Assembly: GCF_026167545.1 (NCBI RefSeq)
Contig: NZ_CP110678.1
Location: 431,501 to 495,500, forward strand
Direction of reading: 5' to 3'
DNA length: 64,000 nucleotides
DNA from: Sphingomonas sp. S1-29
GTDB taxonomy: Bacteria > Pseudomonadota > Alphaproteobacteria > Sphingomonadales > Sphingomonadaceae
Both the position numbers and the translations under genes were made by a program. The notes under the pieces are model-generated. The model was not told where the DNA came from, searched no databases, and saw nothing but the letters and a program-made list of their open reading frames with translations. Below are positions 9,127-18,705 of the stretch, in pieces. How positions within the stretch are numbered: position 1 is the stretch's first letter; the number at the start of each line of letters is the position of its first letter.

Positions 9127-10298
9127 TCGCCGGCCTGATCTTCGCCACGGAACCCGCCGAAGACCGCCCCGAGGCGCTGGCGGCGACGCTGCCGTTCGGC
9201 GGCATGACCTTGCTCGAATACCAGGCGCGGCTGCTGATCGCGGCGGGGGCGTCGCACATGATGGTCGCAGTGGCGCGCGTGACCCCCGCGCTGCTCGGCG
9301 CGGTCAACCGGATCACCCGGCGCGGCATCGCGGTCGACATCGTCCGCTCGGCCGAGGAAGCCGCGGCGCGCGCGCACCCGCTCGCCAGCATCGTCGTGAT
9401 CGCCGATTCGCTGGTGACCACCGAATTGGCGGTACGCGCGATCGCCGCGGCGCAGCCCGATACGCTGATGGTGACCACCGATTCGGCGACCCCGGCGGCG
9501 GTCGAGCGCGTCGACGCCGATCATGTCTGGGCAGGACTCGCCTCGCTCACCAGCGCACGGCTTGCGGAAATCGCCGAGATGCCGCGCGATTATGACTTCC
9601 AGTCGGGGCTGCTGCGCGTGAGCGTGCAGGGCGGCGCGGCGCAATTGATGCTGCCGGGTTCGGCGAAGCGCGCTGGCCACGGCGTCGTTCGCCACCCCGA
9701 CCAGCTGGCCAGCCGCAGCAACGCGGTGCTCGCGGCGCTGGCGAACAGCCGGGTCGATTGGCCCGACCGCTTCGTCTTCACGCCGATCTCGCGGCTGGCG
9801 CTGCCGCAGATGGTGGCGCGGGGGGTGCCGGTGTGGGCGGTGATCGCGGGCGCTGCGCTGTTTGCCGCCGGCGGCGTGGCCGCGATGCTCTACCGCCATG
9901 TCGCCGCGGGACTGGTCGCGATCGTCGTGGCGATCGCGCTGCTGTCGACGGGCTCGCTGCTGAGCTGGCTGCGCGGCGACGATCAGCGCGCGCGGGTGCA
10001 GGAGATCGCGATCGCAGCCGCAGCGGGCACCGGCGCGCTGCTGACCGGGCTCGCGACCAGCTGGGACGACGGCAACGCCACCGCATTGGTGCTGGCGCTC
10101 GGGCTGTTCGCCGCGGTGGCGATCGCCGAGCGGACGGCGATCCGCGGGCCGCTATGGTGGGGCAGCCCCTCGGCCTATCTGCTGGTGCTGCTTCCCTTCG
10201 TTCTCGCCGGGTTCGCCGCGGTCGGGCTGGCGGTGGCGGCGCTGTATGCGCTTGCGACGCTTGCCGCCGCAGTCGAAATTTTGCGGAAAAAAGCTTAG
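9123..10298 (+). CDS. Unknown: nucleotidyltransferase-like N-domain with polytopic membrane C-domain
   Basis: A protein of 391 residues that I do not recognise as a named family. Residues 1-220 resemble a sugar-nucleotidyltransferase fold (FGGMTLLEYQARLLIAAGA, then alternating hydrophobic strands and helices), but the nucleotide-binding GxGTRxxP loop is missing. Residues 230-391 form five or six membrane helices. There is no CDP-alcohol phosphotransferase motif, which argues against a phosphatidyltransferase fusion. It is translationally coupled to anmK by a 4-bp overlap, which hints at an envelope-related role; that is inference only. Confidence 0.7.
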   Translation: MIAGLIFATEPAEDRPEALAATLPFGGMTLLEYQARLLIAAGASHMMVAVARVTPALLGAVNRITRRGIAVDIVRSAEEAAARAHPLASIVVIADSLVTTELAVRAIAAAQPDTLMVTTDSATPAAVERVDADHVWAGLASLTSARLAEIAEMPRDYDFQSGLLRVSVQGGAAQLMLPGSAKRAGHGVVRHPDQLASRSNAVLAALANSRVDWPDRFVFTPISRLALPQMVARGVPVWAVIAGAALFAAGGVAAMLYRHVAAGLVAIVVAIALLSTGSLLSWLRGDDQRARVQEIAIAAAAGTGALLTGLATSWDDGNATALVLALGLFAAVAIAERTAIRGPLWWGSPSAYLLVLLPFVLAGFAAVGLAVAALYALATLAAAVEILRKKA

Positions 10299-10304
10299 GA
10301 GCCC

Positions 10305-10325
10305 CTTAACGACATTGCCGTTAAG
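10305..10325. promoter_or_regulatory. Inverted repeat before the DUF2336 gene
   Basis: CTTAACG and CGTTAAG separated by seven bases, in the 36-bp gap between the membrane protein gene and the DUF2336 gene. It could be a protein-binding site or a weak hairpin. The two TTAA half-sites are 11 bases apart, so it does not match the CtrA pattern TTAA-N7-TTAA. Confidence 0.4.
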
Positions 10326-10334
10326 CGAGGGTCG

Positions 10335-11402
10335 ATGGCGCCTTACCAATTCGATATGCGCGAGGGGGAACCGGTCGGCGCCGACGCGCTGCTCGCGCAG
10401 GCGGCGGCACACGAAACCCATGCGCGCGCCACCGGAACCGCGGCAATCCGCGATTTCCTCGCCCCCGACGCGGCACGGCTAGACGATCGGACGCGGGTCG
10501 CGCTGACGACCTTGCTTCGCACGATGATCGGCACGATCGGCGGCGACCTGCACGGCCATGCGATCCGGTTGCTCACCGATCGCGGCGAGACGCGGTCGGC
10601 CGGAGCGATCGCCGATATCGCGGTCGAGGATATGTTCGCCCGCGTCCAGGCACAGCTCCTCCGCCACGCCGAAGTCGCCCGCGAATTGCTCGACCGGGTA
10701 GCGATGGACCTGCTCGCCGAGCGACTGGCCGACGGTGAATCGGGCGAGCCGGTGCGGCATATCGATCACGCCGATCGGGTCGTCGCCCAGCGCGCGGCGG
10801 CGTTGCTGGCGGCGGAAAGCCGGCGGCGTACCCCGGTCGATCAGCCGCCCTACGCGACCGATCTGTCGGCCGAGCTGCACGTGCGAACGGTATGGGCGAC
10901 GGCAGCGGCGATCGCCGCGACGGGGGAGGGCGGCGCGGCGCTGCACCGTGCGCTTGCCGATGCCGGGTTGCGCAGCCTTGCCGCGCATGACGAGGGTGCG
11001 CGGCTCGAAGCGGCGGCGGTTCGGCTTGCGAGCGCGATCGATGCGCCTACGCCCGATCTGCCCGTCCTACTCGAACAAGCGCTCGGCAATCGTCGCGTCG
11101 CGCTGTTCATCGCGCTAGTCGCGCATGGATTGCGGATTGCGTTCGAGGATGTGCGCACCGTGGTGGTGCAGCCGGGCGACGTCCGGCTGTGGCTGGCGCT
11201 ACGCGCGCTGGGGCTGCCCCGCGCGACGATCGCGCGGATCGGCTATATGCTGAGCGAGGCCGATCCGCGCCGCGATATCGAGACGTTCGCCGATCTGCTC
11301 GATCCGCTCGCGGCGTTGGCGCCCGAGGACGCGCTGGCCGCGCTCGCGCCATTGAAGCTGCCGCGCGACTATCGCGATGCGCTGGCGGCGCCGGGGTCAT
11401 GA
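10335..11402 (+). CDS. DUF2336 domain protein
   Basis: A mostly helical, Ala-rich protein of 355 residues, assigned to DUF2336, a family found largely in alphaproteobacteria whose function is not settled. There is no signal peptide or membrane helix, so it is probably cytoplasmic. The C-terminal part (LRALGLPRATIARIGYML) carries a typical conserved segment. It overlaps the kinase-like gene by four bases (ATGA), so the two products are very likely made together and may interact. Confidence 0.72.
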   Translation: MAPYQFDMREGEPVGADALLAQAAAHETHARATGTAAIRDFLAPDAARLDDRTRVALTTLLRTMIGTIGGDLHGHAIRLLTDRGETRSAGAIADIAVEDMFARVQAQLLRHAEVARELLDRVAMDLLAERLADGESGEPVRHIDHADRVVAQRAAALLAAESRRRTPVDQPPYATDLSAELHVRTVWATAAAIAATGEGGAALHRALADAGLRSLAAHDEGARLEAAAVRLASAIDAPTPDLPVLLEQALGNRRVALFIALVAHGLRIAFEDVRTVVVQPGDVRLWLALRALGLPRATIARIGYMLSEADPRRDIETFADLLDPLAALAPEDALAALAPLKLPRDYRDALAAPGS

Positions 11403-12763
11403 GCGTCTTCGATACGAGCCCGTCGGTCGCGCTTGCGCGGCTGGATGAGCATGGCCGGCTGGTCGCTGCCGATGCGCGATTGGAGCAGCTCAACGCTCAG
11501 GCGGGGGGCGCGATCGGCGCGCCGCTGGCGCTGCCCGCGGTGGCGACGGTCGCGCGGCTGGCGCGGCGGCTCGGCATCGTGGTGGCGCGGCCTGCGATCG
11601 TCGCCGATGGCGACGACGATCTCGACCTGTGGGTGCGGGCGACCCCCGACGACGAAGCAACCTTGCTGCAGGTAAGCGGCTGGCAGATGCGCGAGCCGCA
11701 GCCGCCATCAACCGGCGCTGCGGCAACCGCGGCGTTCGACGAGGCCGATGCCGATTTCCGCTGGGAAAGCGACGCCGCGATGTGCCTTACCGCGCTGTCG
11801 GGCGATGACGCGACCTTCGATGCCGACGCGCTGCTGGGCAAGCCGATCACCCGCTTTCTGGTGCTTGACGACGAAAGCGACAGCACGGTGTCGATCCTCG
11901 CTGCCGCGGCAGCCAGCACCGGGTTCGTCGACCAGCTGGCGACGATCCGCGCCACCGGGCGGCGGGTGCGGCTTTCCGCGAGCGCGCGGCTCGATCCGGC
12001 GGGGCGGTTCGCAGGGTTCGTCGGCGCGGGCCGCTTCGTCACGCCGACCGCCGATGCCGAACCCGCGATCGACGACGGCGCCCCCGCCTTTCCCGACACC
12101 TTCAGCGAGCGGCTCGAACGCGCGCTGCGGATGCCGCTGACGCGAATCGTCGCGCACGCCGACAGCATCGGCGCGCAGGCCGATGGCCCGGTGAAACCCG
12201 AATATGTCGAATATGCGCAGGATATCGCCAGCGCCGCACGGCATTTGATGGGATTGGTCGACGATCTGGTCGACCTGCAAGCGATCGAGCGCGCCGATTT
12301 CCGCGTCGAGGTCGAGCCGATTGACCTGGCCGATGTCGCGCGCCGCGCCGGCGGCCTGTTATCGGTACGCGCGGCGAACGCCGACGTGCGGATCGACCGC
12401 CCCGATTTCGCCGATACGCTGGCGGCGCGCGGCGAGTTCCGGCGCGCGCTGCAGGTCCTCGTCAATCTGGTGGGCAATGCTGTGCGTTATTCGCCGCCCG
12501 GCGGCACCGTGTCGATCGCGCTCGAGCAGGTGGGCAGCCAGGCGCGCGTGACGGTAGCCGACCAGGGGAAGGGGATTGCCAACGGCGACCATCACCGCAT
12601 CTTCGAAAAATTCGGGCGGGTCGATCCCAACGAACCCGGCGGCACCGGGCTGGGGCTGTACATCGCGCGGCGGCTGGCGCGAGCGATGGGGGGCGAGCTT
12701 TCGGTCGAAAGCACGCCCGGCCAAGGCGCGCGGTTCACGCTGGCGCTGCCGGCGGGCGACTGA
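11399..12763 (+). CDS. Histidine-kinase-like protein lacking the phosphoacceptor histidine
   Basis: A soluble protein of 454 residues: a variable N-terminus, a PAS-like region (about 118-215), a HisKA-like dimerisation helix pair (about 232-300) and a complete HATPase domain with N-box LVNLVGNAVRYSPP, G1 VADQGKGI and G2 GGTGLGLYIARRLARAMGG. The H-box reads ERALRMPL where SHELRTPL is expected, so Arg241 replaces the histidine. ATP binding looks intact while phosphotransfer by the usual route should not work, similar in principle to DivL of Caulobacter, which has Tyr there. It is coupled to the DUF2336 gene, and no response regulator is adjacent. Confidence 0.85.
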   Translation: MSVFDTSPSVALARLDEHGRLVAADARLEQLNAQAGGAIGAPLALPAVATVARLARRLGIVVARPAIVADGDDDLDLWVRATPDDEATLLQVSGWQMREPQPPSTGAAATAAFDEADADFRWESDAAMCLTALSGDDATFDADALLGKPITRFLVLDDESDSTVSILAAAAASTGFVDQLATIRATGRRVRLSASARLDPAGRFAGFVGAGRFVTPTADAEPAIDDGAPAFPDTFSERLERALRMPLTRIVAHADSIGAQADGPVKPEYVEYAQDIASAARHLMGLVDDLVDLQAIERADFRVEVEPIDLADVARRAGGLLSVRAANADVRIDRPDFADTLAARGEFRRALQVLVNLVGNAVRYSPPGGTVSIALEQVGSQARVTVADQGKGIANGDHHRIFEKFGRVDPNEPGGTGLGLYIARRLARAMGGELSVESTPGQGARFTLALPAGD

Positions 12764-12775
12764 GCCTGCGAGCGC

Positions 12776-12973
12776 TCAACGCATCCGGCGAGCGATCAAC
12801 ACGAGTACCAGTCCCAGCACCGCCAGGATCGATCCGTTGAGCACCCAGGGGCGCTGATCGACCATGAAGCTCGACGCCGGCCAGCGGACGATCCCGAGCC
12901 CCTGGCCGATCCACAACATCCCCATCAGCGCCATCGCGACGCCGACGATCATCAGGATGCGCCGGCGCCGCAT
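12776..12973 (-). CDS. Small two-helix membrane protein
   Basis: A protein of 65 residues with two membrane helices (ILMIVGVAMALMGMLWIG and GSILAVLGLVLVLIA) around a short loop containing RWPASSFMVDQRPW. Similar short proteins of unknown function occur in sphingomonads. It starts 5 bp after the gltA stop on the same strand, so it is probably the last gene of the gltX-gltA transcript. Confidence 0.68.
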   Translation of the reverse strand: MRRRRILMIVGVAMALMGMLWIGQGLGIVRWPASSFMVDQRPWVLNGSILAVLGLVLVLIARRMR

Positions 12974-12977
12974 CGGC

Positions 12978-14261
12978 TCAGCGCTTGTCGACGGGGATAT
13001 AGTCGCGCTGCGTCGGGCCGGTGTACAGCTGGCGCGGGCGACCGATCTTCTGCTCTGGGTCCGAGATCATCTCGTTCCATTGCGCGACCCAGCCGACGGT
13101 ACGCGCCAGCGCGAACAGCGCGGTGAACATCGTCGTCGGGAAACCGATCGCCGACAGGATGACGCCCGAATAAAAGTCGACGTTGGGGAACAGCTTCTTC
13201 TCGACGAAATAATCGTCCTTCAGCGCGATTTCCTCGAGCCGGAGCGCGGTTTCGAACACCGGATCGTTGACGCCGAGCGAGTCGAACACCTCGCGCACCG
13301 TCTTCTGCATCACCGTCGCGCGCGGATCGTAGTTCTTGTACACGCGGTGGCCGAAGCCCATCAGGCGGAACGGATCGTTCTTGTCCTTGGCGCGCGCGAT
13401 ATATTCCGGAATCTTGTCGGGCGTACCGATTTCGCGCAGCATGTTGAGCGCGGCTTCGTTGGCGCCGCCATGCGCCGGGCCCCACAGGCAGGCGATGCCT
13501 GCCGCGATGCACGCGAACGGGTTGGCGCCCGATGACCCTGCGAGCCGGACGGTCGAGGTCGACGCATTCTGTTCGTGATCGGCGTGAAGGATGAAGATGC
13601 GGTCGAGCGCGCGCTCGACGACGGGGTTCACTTCATAGGGCTCGGCGGGCACGCCGAAGGTCATGCGCAGGAAGTTGCCGGTGTAGCTCAGCGAATTGTC
13701 GGGATAGAGGAAGGGCTGCCCGACCGAATATTTATACGCCATCGCGGCGATCGTCGGCATCTTGGCGATCAGCCGGTGGCTGGCGACCATCCGCTGGTGC
13801 GGATCGGCGATGTCGGTCGAATCGTGGTAGAAGGCCGAAAGCGCGCCGACGATGCCGCACATGATCGCCATCGGATGCGCATCGCGGCGGAAGCCGCGAT
13901 AGAATTGCGCCAGCTGCTCGTGGAGCATCGTGTGGCGGGTAATCGTGTAGCTGAACTTCTCGAGCTCGTCGGCCGAGGGCAATTCGCCGTTCAGCAGCAG
14001 GTGCGCGACTTCCATGAAGGTCGATTGTTCGGCGAGCTGGCCGATCGGATAGCCGCGGTGCAGCAGCACGCCTTCGTCGCCATCGATATAGGTCAGCGCC
14101 GAATCGCAGCTGGCGGTCGAGGTGAAGCCGGGGTCATAGGTGAACATCCCGGTCTGCGCGTAATATTTGCGGATATCGATGACGTCCGGCCCGACACTAC
14201 CCTGGCGCACGGGATATTGTTTTTCCCCGATTGTCATCGTCTGGCTGGCGGCATCGCTCAT
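12978..14261 (-). CDS. gltA: Citrate synthase (type II)
   Basis: GltA condenses oxaloacetate and acetyl-CoA, the first step of the TCA cycle. It has 427 residues from the ATG at 14261. The active-site segments are [22 protein letters not shown] and [19 protein letters not shown] lies eight bases before 14261, so I prefer that start. An alternative ATG at 14288 overlaps the gltX stop by four bases and would add nine residues. It follows gltX directly on the same strand. Confidence 0.95.
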   Translation of the reverse strand: MSDAASQTMTIGEKQYPVRQGSVGPDVIDIRKYYAQTGMFTYDPGFTSTASCDSALTYIDGDEGVLLHRGYPIGQLAEQSTFMEVAHLLLNGELPSADELEKFSYTITRHTMLHEQLAQFYRGFRRDAHPMAIMCGIVGALSAFYHDSTDIADPHQRMVASHRLIAKMPTIAAMAYKYSVGQPFLYPDNSLSYTGNFLRMTFGVPAEPYEVNPVVERALDRIFILHADHEQNASTSTVRLAGSSGANPFACIAAGIACLWGPAHGGANEAALNMLREIGTPDKIPEYIARAKDKNDPFRLMGFGHRVYKNYDPRATVMQKTVREVFDSLGVNDPVFETALRLEEIALKDDYFVEKKLFPNVDFYSGVILSAIGFPTTMFTALFALARTVGWVAQWNEMISDPEQKIGRPRQLYTGPTQRDYIPVDKR

Positions 14262-14284
14262 CGCGGTATCCTTTTCATTCATGG

Positions 14285-15700
14285 TCATTGATCGGCCGAT
14301 ACGGCCAGCTGATCGGCGATACGCCCCAGACTTTCGTCGCGCCCGATCAGGACGAGCACGTCGAAGATACCGGGTGAGGTCTTGCGGCCGGTAAGCGCGG
14401 CGCGCAGCGGCTGTGCCACTGCGCCCAGTTTCACGCCCTCGGCTTCGGCGACCTCGCGTACCGCCGCTTCGAGCGCTTCCGTATCCCAGGTGGGAAGCGC
14501 GTCAAGCCTGGTATGCAGTGCCGCGAGCAGCTGACTGCCCTTGGCATCGAGCAGCGCGGCGGCTGCTTCGTCGAGTGATAAAGGACGCTTGGCAAACAGG
14601 AAGGTTGCGGCGTCGGCGAGTTCGTTGAGGCTGGCAGCGCGCGGTTTCAGCGCATGCATCGCGCGGGTCAGCAGCGCGCGATCGGCGTCGGATGCCTCGA
14701 ACGGCAGCCGGGGGGCGGTGAGTTCGACCAGCCGATCGTCGCTCGCGGCGCGGATATACAGGCCGTTGAGGTTCTCGAGCTTCTTCTGGTCGAAGCGCGA
14801 GGGCGACTTGCCGACGCCGCCCAGATCGAACCATTCGATCGCCTGTTCGCGGCTGATGATCTCGTCGTCGCCATGACCCCAGCCGAGCCGCAGCAGATAG
14901 TTCGACAGCGCTTCGGAAAGCACCCCCATCTCGTCGCGATAGGTGTCGACCCCCAGCGCGCCGTGGCGCTTCGAAAGCTTCGCGCCGTCCGAACCGTGGA
15001 TCAGCGGGATATGCGCATAGATCGGATCGGGCCAACCGCCCTCGACCGCATCCATCGCGCGGATCAGCGCGAGCTGGCGGAAGGCATTGTTGAGGTGATC
15101 GTCGCCGCGGATCACATGGGTGACGCCCATGTCGTGATCGTCGACGACGACCGCGAGCATATAAGTGGGGGTGCCGTCCGACCTAAGCAGCACGAAATCG
15201 TCGAGCTCGGCATTGTTGACCGTCACCGATCCCTGGACGCGGTCCTCGATCGTCACCGCGCCTTCGGTCGGCGCCTTGAGCCGTACGACGAAGGGCACGC
15301 CCTGGGGCGCGTCGGCTGCATCACGGTCGCGCCAGCGGCCATCGTAGCGCATCGGCTTGCCCGCGGCGCGCTGTTCCTCGCGCAATGCGGTCAGTTCCTC
15401 CGACGTCGCATAGCAGCGATAGGCGTGGCCGGCGGCCAGCAACTGGTGCGCGACCGCGGCATGGCGATCGGCGCGGGCGAACTGATAGACCTCGTCATCG
15501 TCCCAATCGAGCCCGAGCCAGCGCATGCCGTCGAGGATCGCCTCGATCGCGGGCTGGGTCGAACGTGCGCGGTCGGTATCTTCGATCCGCAGCAGGAACT
15601 TGCCGCCATGATGGCGGGCGAACAGCCAGTTGAACAACGCGGTGCGCGCGCCGCCGATGTGGAGAAATCCAGTCGGTGACGGGGCGAAACGGGTGACCAC
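14285..15700 (-). CDS. gltX: Glutamyl-tRNA synthetase
   Basis: GluRS, 471 residues, class I, charges tRNA-Glu (and in many alphaproteobacteria tRNA-Gln). The signature [20 protein letters not shown] is at the very N-terminus and the second ATP motif is KLSKRHG. I place the start at the GTG at 15700 ([11 protein letters not shown]), because the family motif should lie a few residues from the N-terminus. An in-frame extension to 15805 would overlap the divergent comEC start. It is followed directly by gltA. Confidence 0.94.
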   Translation of the reverse strand: MVTRFAPSPTGFLHIGGARTALFNWLFARHHGGKFLLRIEDTDRARSTQPAIEAILDGMRWLGLDWDDDEVYQFARADRHAAVAHQLLAAGHAYRCYATSEELTALREEQRAAGKPMRYDGRWRDRDAADAPQGVPFVVRLKAPTEGAVTIEDRVQGSVTVNNAELDDFVLLRSDGTPTYMLAVVVDDHDMGVTHVIRGDDHLNNAFRQLALIRAMDAVEGGWPDPIYAHIPLIHGSDGAKLSKRHGALGVDTYRDEMGVLSEALSNYLLRLGWGHGDDEIISREQAIEWFDLGGVGKSPSRFDQKKLENLNGLYIRAASDDRLVELTAPRLPFEASDADRALLTRAMHALKPRAASLNELADAATFLFAKRPLSLDEAAAALLDAKGSQLLAALHTRLDALPTWDTEALEAAVREVAEAEGVKLGAVAQPLRAALTGRKTSPGIFDVLVLIGRDESLGRIADQLAVSADQ

Positions 15701-15773
15701 GGCAGCGTGCTCGGGGGCTTGGCAGATATCGGGTGTTGCGCCCACGCGCGGTTGCTCCCAGACTTGAAAAACG

Positions 15774-18059
15774 ATGGCTTCACGTGCCGCGACCGCCCCT
15801 AGCATGCGTGTCGGCTCGCTTCAAATCGCGCCGGGGCCGCGCATTTCAAGGGCGAACCCGGCGATCGAGCGGTGGCTCGAGGCCGAGCGCGATCAATTGG
15901 TGCTGTGGCTGCCGGTGATGCTGGGGATCGGCATCGCGGCGTGGTTCCTGCTGCCCGACATCGCGCGCTGGAGCGCGTTCCTCTCGGCGTGCGGGGCGCT
16001 GGCGTTGGCGGGGGTGAGCGTCGCGAGGGGCGGTCGGTCGAGCCGTGCCATGCTGGTCGCCGGATGCGCGATGGCGGCGGGGTGCGGGCTCGTGTGGTCG
16101 CGCGCCGAGCGAGTCGCCGCGCCGGTGCTTTCTAGACCCGTGGTGGTGGCCTTTGCCGGTAGGGTTGAGCAGGTCGAGCCGATGCCCGCGCGGGAAATCG
16201 TTCGGCTGCGGCTGGCGGTGGTGGACGCTGCCGCACAGGGCTTGCCGCCGGTGGTGCGGGTGAACGTTGCCGAGCGCGATTTGCCGCAGGGGGTTGGGCG
16301 CGGGGCGGTGTTGTCGCTGCGGGCGCGGTTGATGCCGCCGGGGGCGGCGGTGGTGCCGGGGGCGTATGACTTCCAGCGGGTGGCGTGGTTCGGCGAGCTC
16401 GGCGCGACGGGTCGGGCGTTCGCCCCGATCACGGTGGTTGGGGCGGGCGAGGCGCCGGGGGCGGGGCTGCGCGAGCGGCTGACCCGGCATATCCAGGCGC
16501 GGATCGAGGGGAGCGCGGGCGGCATCGCCGCGGCGCTGGCGACGGGGGACCGCGGCGCGATCGACGAGGCCGATGACGAGGCGCTGCGGCGATCGGGGCT
16601 GGCGCATCTGCTGTCGGTGAGCGGGCTCCACGTCACCGCGGTGGTCGGCGCGACGATGCTGCTGGTGCTCAAGCTGCTGGCGCTCAGCCCGGTGCTGGCG
16701 CTGCGGTGGCGGTTGCCGATCGTCGCGGCCGGCGCGGCGGCGGGGGTGGCGGTGTTCTATACCTGGCTGACCGGTGCCGAGGTGCCGACGGTGCGGTCGT
16801 GCATCGCCGCGCTGCTGGTGCTGGGGGCGCTGGCGATGGGGCGCGAGGCGGTGACGCTGCGGCTGGTTGCGGCGGGGGCGACGATCGTGCTGCTGCTGTG
16901 GCCCGAGGCGCTGATGTCGGCGAGCTTCCAGCTGAGCTTCGCCGCGGTGACCGCGATCGTCGCGCTGCACGAGCATCGGGTGGTGCGCGGCTGGTTCCTG
17001 AAGCGCGAGGAGAGCCGGGGGGCGAGCCTGCTGCGCGGGCTGGCGTCGCTGCTGCTGACCGGATTGGTGGTCGAGTTCGCGTTGATGCCGATCGGGTTGT
17101 TCCATTTCCACAAGGCGGGGGTGTACGGCGCGCTCGCGAATATCGTGGCGATTCCGCTGACGACCTTTGTCGTGATGCCGCTCGAGGCGGCGGCGTTGGT
17201 GTTCGACTCGGCGGGGTTGGGGGCGCCATTCTGGTGGCTGGCCGAATGGGCGTTGCGCGCCTTGCTGTGGATCGCCCACACCACCGCCGATGCGCCGGGG
17301 GCGGTGAAGGCGTTGCCGTCGATGCCGCGGGCGGCGTTCGGGTTGATGGTCGCGGGCGGTATCTGGGTGGCGTTGTGGCGGACGCGGTGGCGGTGGCTGG
17401 GCGCGGTGCCGCTCGCGATCGGCGCGGGGTGGGCGGTGGCGACGCCGGGACCCGATCTGATCGTCACCGGCGACGGACGGCATGTGGCGGTTCGGACCGG
17501 CGATGGCGGGATGGCGCTGCTGCGCGATCGGGCGGGGGACTATGTCCGGGGGGTGCTCGGCGAGACCGGGGGGACCGATGCCGACTTGTCTGCGCTGAGC
17601 GACGATCCAAGGGCGCGCTGCAGCAGTGACCTGTGCCTGGTTCGGCTACCCGCCGAAGGTCGCACCTGGACCATCCTCGCAACCCGCAGCGGTTATCTAG
17701 TCCCGATCGCCGAGTTCGTCGCGCTGTGCCGTGCCGCCGACATCGCCATCAGCGAGCGGCGCTTGCCGCGTACCTGTACCCCGCGCTGGCTCAAGCTCGA
17801 CCGTCCGATGCTCGCGCAAACCGGCGGGGTGGCGATCACGCTTTCGGGCGGGAAGGTTCGCACCGTCGCCGGCCGACCCAGCGACCATCCGTGGCGGCTG
17901 CCCCAAACGGTGCAGCCGCCACGTAGCTTCAATAGCGGCGGAGCAACCCGGCGAGCTTCCCCTGGACGCGGACCTGATCGGGGCGATAGCGCTGCGGATC
18001 GTAGGAGCGGTTCGCCGGATCGAGCCGAACCATCGCGCCTTCGCGGCGGAAATATTTGA
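15774..18059 (+). CDS. comEC: ComEC/Rec2-type DNA uptake channel
   Basis: A multi-spanning inner-membrane protein of 761 residues, the channel through which transforming DNA enters the cytoplasm. It has the N-terminal soluble DUF4131 region, the competence domain ([13 protein letters not shown], then many helices including [13 protein letters not shown] and [20 protein letters not shown]), and a C-terminal region that looks like a degenerate metallo-beta-lactamase domain. A start at 15804 is also possible. The last 43 or so residues are encoded antisense to the end of lexA (131 bp overlap), where the composition turns Arg/Ser/Pro-rich. This looks like a recent loss of the original stop codon. 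Confidence 0.92.
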   Translation: MASRAATAPSMRVGSLQIAPGPRISRANPAIERWLEAERDQLVLWLPVMLGIGIAAWFLLPDIARWSAFLSACGALALAGVSVARGGRSSRAMLVAGCAMAAGCGLVWSRAERVAAPVLSRPVVVAFAGRVEQVEPMPAREIVRLRLAVVDAAAQGLPPVVRVNVAERDLPQGVGRGAVLSLRARLMPPGAAVVPGAYDFQRVAWFGELGATGRAFAPITVVGAGEAPGAGLRERLTRHIQARIEGSAGGIAAALATGDRGAIDEADDEALRRSGLAHLLSVSGLHVTAVVGATMLLVLKLLALSPVLALRWRLPIVAAGAAAGVAVFYTWLTGAEVPTVRSCIAALLVLGALAMGREAVTLRLVAAGATIVLLLWPEALMSASFQLSFAAVTAIVALHEHRVVRGWFLKREESRGASLLRGLASLLLTGLVVEFALMPIGLFHFHKAGVYGALANIVAIPLTTFVVMPLEAAALVFDSAGLGAPFWWLAEWALRALLWIAHTTADAPGAVKALPSMPRAAFGLMVAGGIWVALWRTRWRWLGAVPLAIGAGWAVATPGPDLIVTGDGRHVAVRTGDGGMALLRDRAGDYVRGVLGETGGTDADLSALSDDPRARCSSDLCLVRLPAEGRTWTILATRSGYLVPIAEFVALCRAADIAISERRLPRTCTPRWLKLDRPMLAQTGGVAITLSGGKVRTVAGRPSDHPWRLPQTVQPPRSFNSGGATRRASPGRGPDRGDSAADRRSGSPDRAEPSRLRGGNI

Positions 18060-18639
18060 GCGTCGCTTCGTGTTCGTCGACCAAAGCCACGACGATCTCG
18101 CCGTCGCGCGCGACTTCCTGGCGGCGGATCAGCGCATAATCGCCGTCGAGGATACCCGCCTCGACCATCGAATCGCCCGATACTTCGAGCGCATAATGTT
18201 CGCCCGCGCCGAGCAAGGCCGCGGGGACGGGGAGCATCTGTGCGCTCTCCATCGCCTCAATCGGCAGACCCGCGGCGATGCGGCCGTGGAGCGGAATTTC
18301 GATCACGTCATTGGCGGCGCGCGGCGCGGGGCTGGCTGCGCGCGAGGGTGCCGGTGGCGCGGAAGGCAACAAAAGCGACACTACGTCCCCCGTAGAATCT
18401 CCCTTTCCGCGCGCGGCAACGGGTCGCTCGGGCATGCGCAAGACTTCGAGCGCGCGGGCACGATTGGGCAGGCGGCGCAGGAACTGGCGCTCCTCCAAGG
18501 CCGAGATCAGGCGGTGGACTCCCGACTTCGATTTGAGGTCGAGCGCGTCCTTCATCTCCTCGAACGACGGCGAAACCCCGGTCTCGTTCAGGCGATCGGC
18601 GATGAAGCAGATCAGGTCGTGTTGCTTGCGCGTCAGCAT
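17929..18639 (-). CDS. lexA: SOS repressor LexA
   Basis: LexA, 236 residues, represses DNA-damage genes and cleaves itself when RecA is activated. The N-terminal winged helix ([13 protein letters not shown] ... GVSPSFEEM) is followed by a linker and the S24 protease domain: cleavage site Ala-Gly in GRIAAGLP, catalytic Ser in SGDSMVEAG and catalytic Lys in ATLKYF. The start at 18639 matches the family N-terminus. An SOS box lies 17-31 bases upstream, so it should regulate itself. It converges with comEC with a 131-bp overlap. Confidence 0.96.
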   Translation of the reverse strand: MLTRKQHDLICFIADRLNETGVSPSFEEMKDALDLKSKSGVHRLISALEERQFLRRLPNRARALEVLRMPERPVAARGKGDSTGDVVSLLLPSAPPAPSRAASPAPRAANDVIEIPLHGRIAAGLPIEAMESAQMLPVPAALLGAGEHYALEVSGDSMVEAGILDGDYALIRRQEVARDGEIVVALVDEHEATLKYFRREGAMVRLDPANRSYDPQRYRPDQVRVQGKLAGLLRRY

Positions 18640-18655
18640 CAGCGTTCTCCGTCGG

Positions 18656-18670
18656 GAACAGACGCGGAAC
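18656..18670 (-). promoter_or_regulatory. LexA operator (alphaproteobacterial SOS box)
   Basis: Read on the lexA strand, the site is GTTC-CGCGTCT-GTTC, an exact match to the direct-repeat box GTTC-N7-GTTC known for alphaproteobacterial LexA. It lies 17 bases upstream of the lexA start codon, as expected for autorepression. Confidence 0.85.
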
Positions 18671-18705
18671 GTGTAGGCAACAGCTCCCATCAAGTCAAGC
18701 TTGCC

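Noticed and set aside
10305..10325. CtrA binding site before the DUF2336 gene
   Set aside because: The TTAA half-sites are 11 bases apart, not the seven required by the CtrA pattern.
15701..15805. N-terminal extension of gltX to the ATG at 15805
   Set aside because: The added 35 residues are not family-like and would overlap the divergent comEC start; the class I signature belongs close to the N-terminus.
15846..17483. Long minus-strand ORF opposite comEC
   Set aside because: Arg/Gln/His-rich antisense product; comEC has clear membrane segments and motifs on the plus strand.
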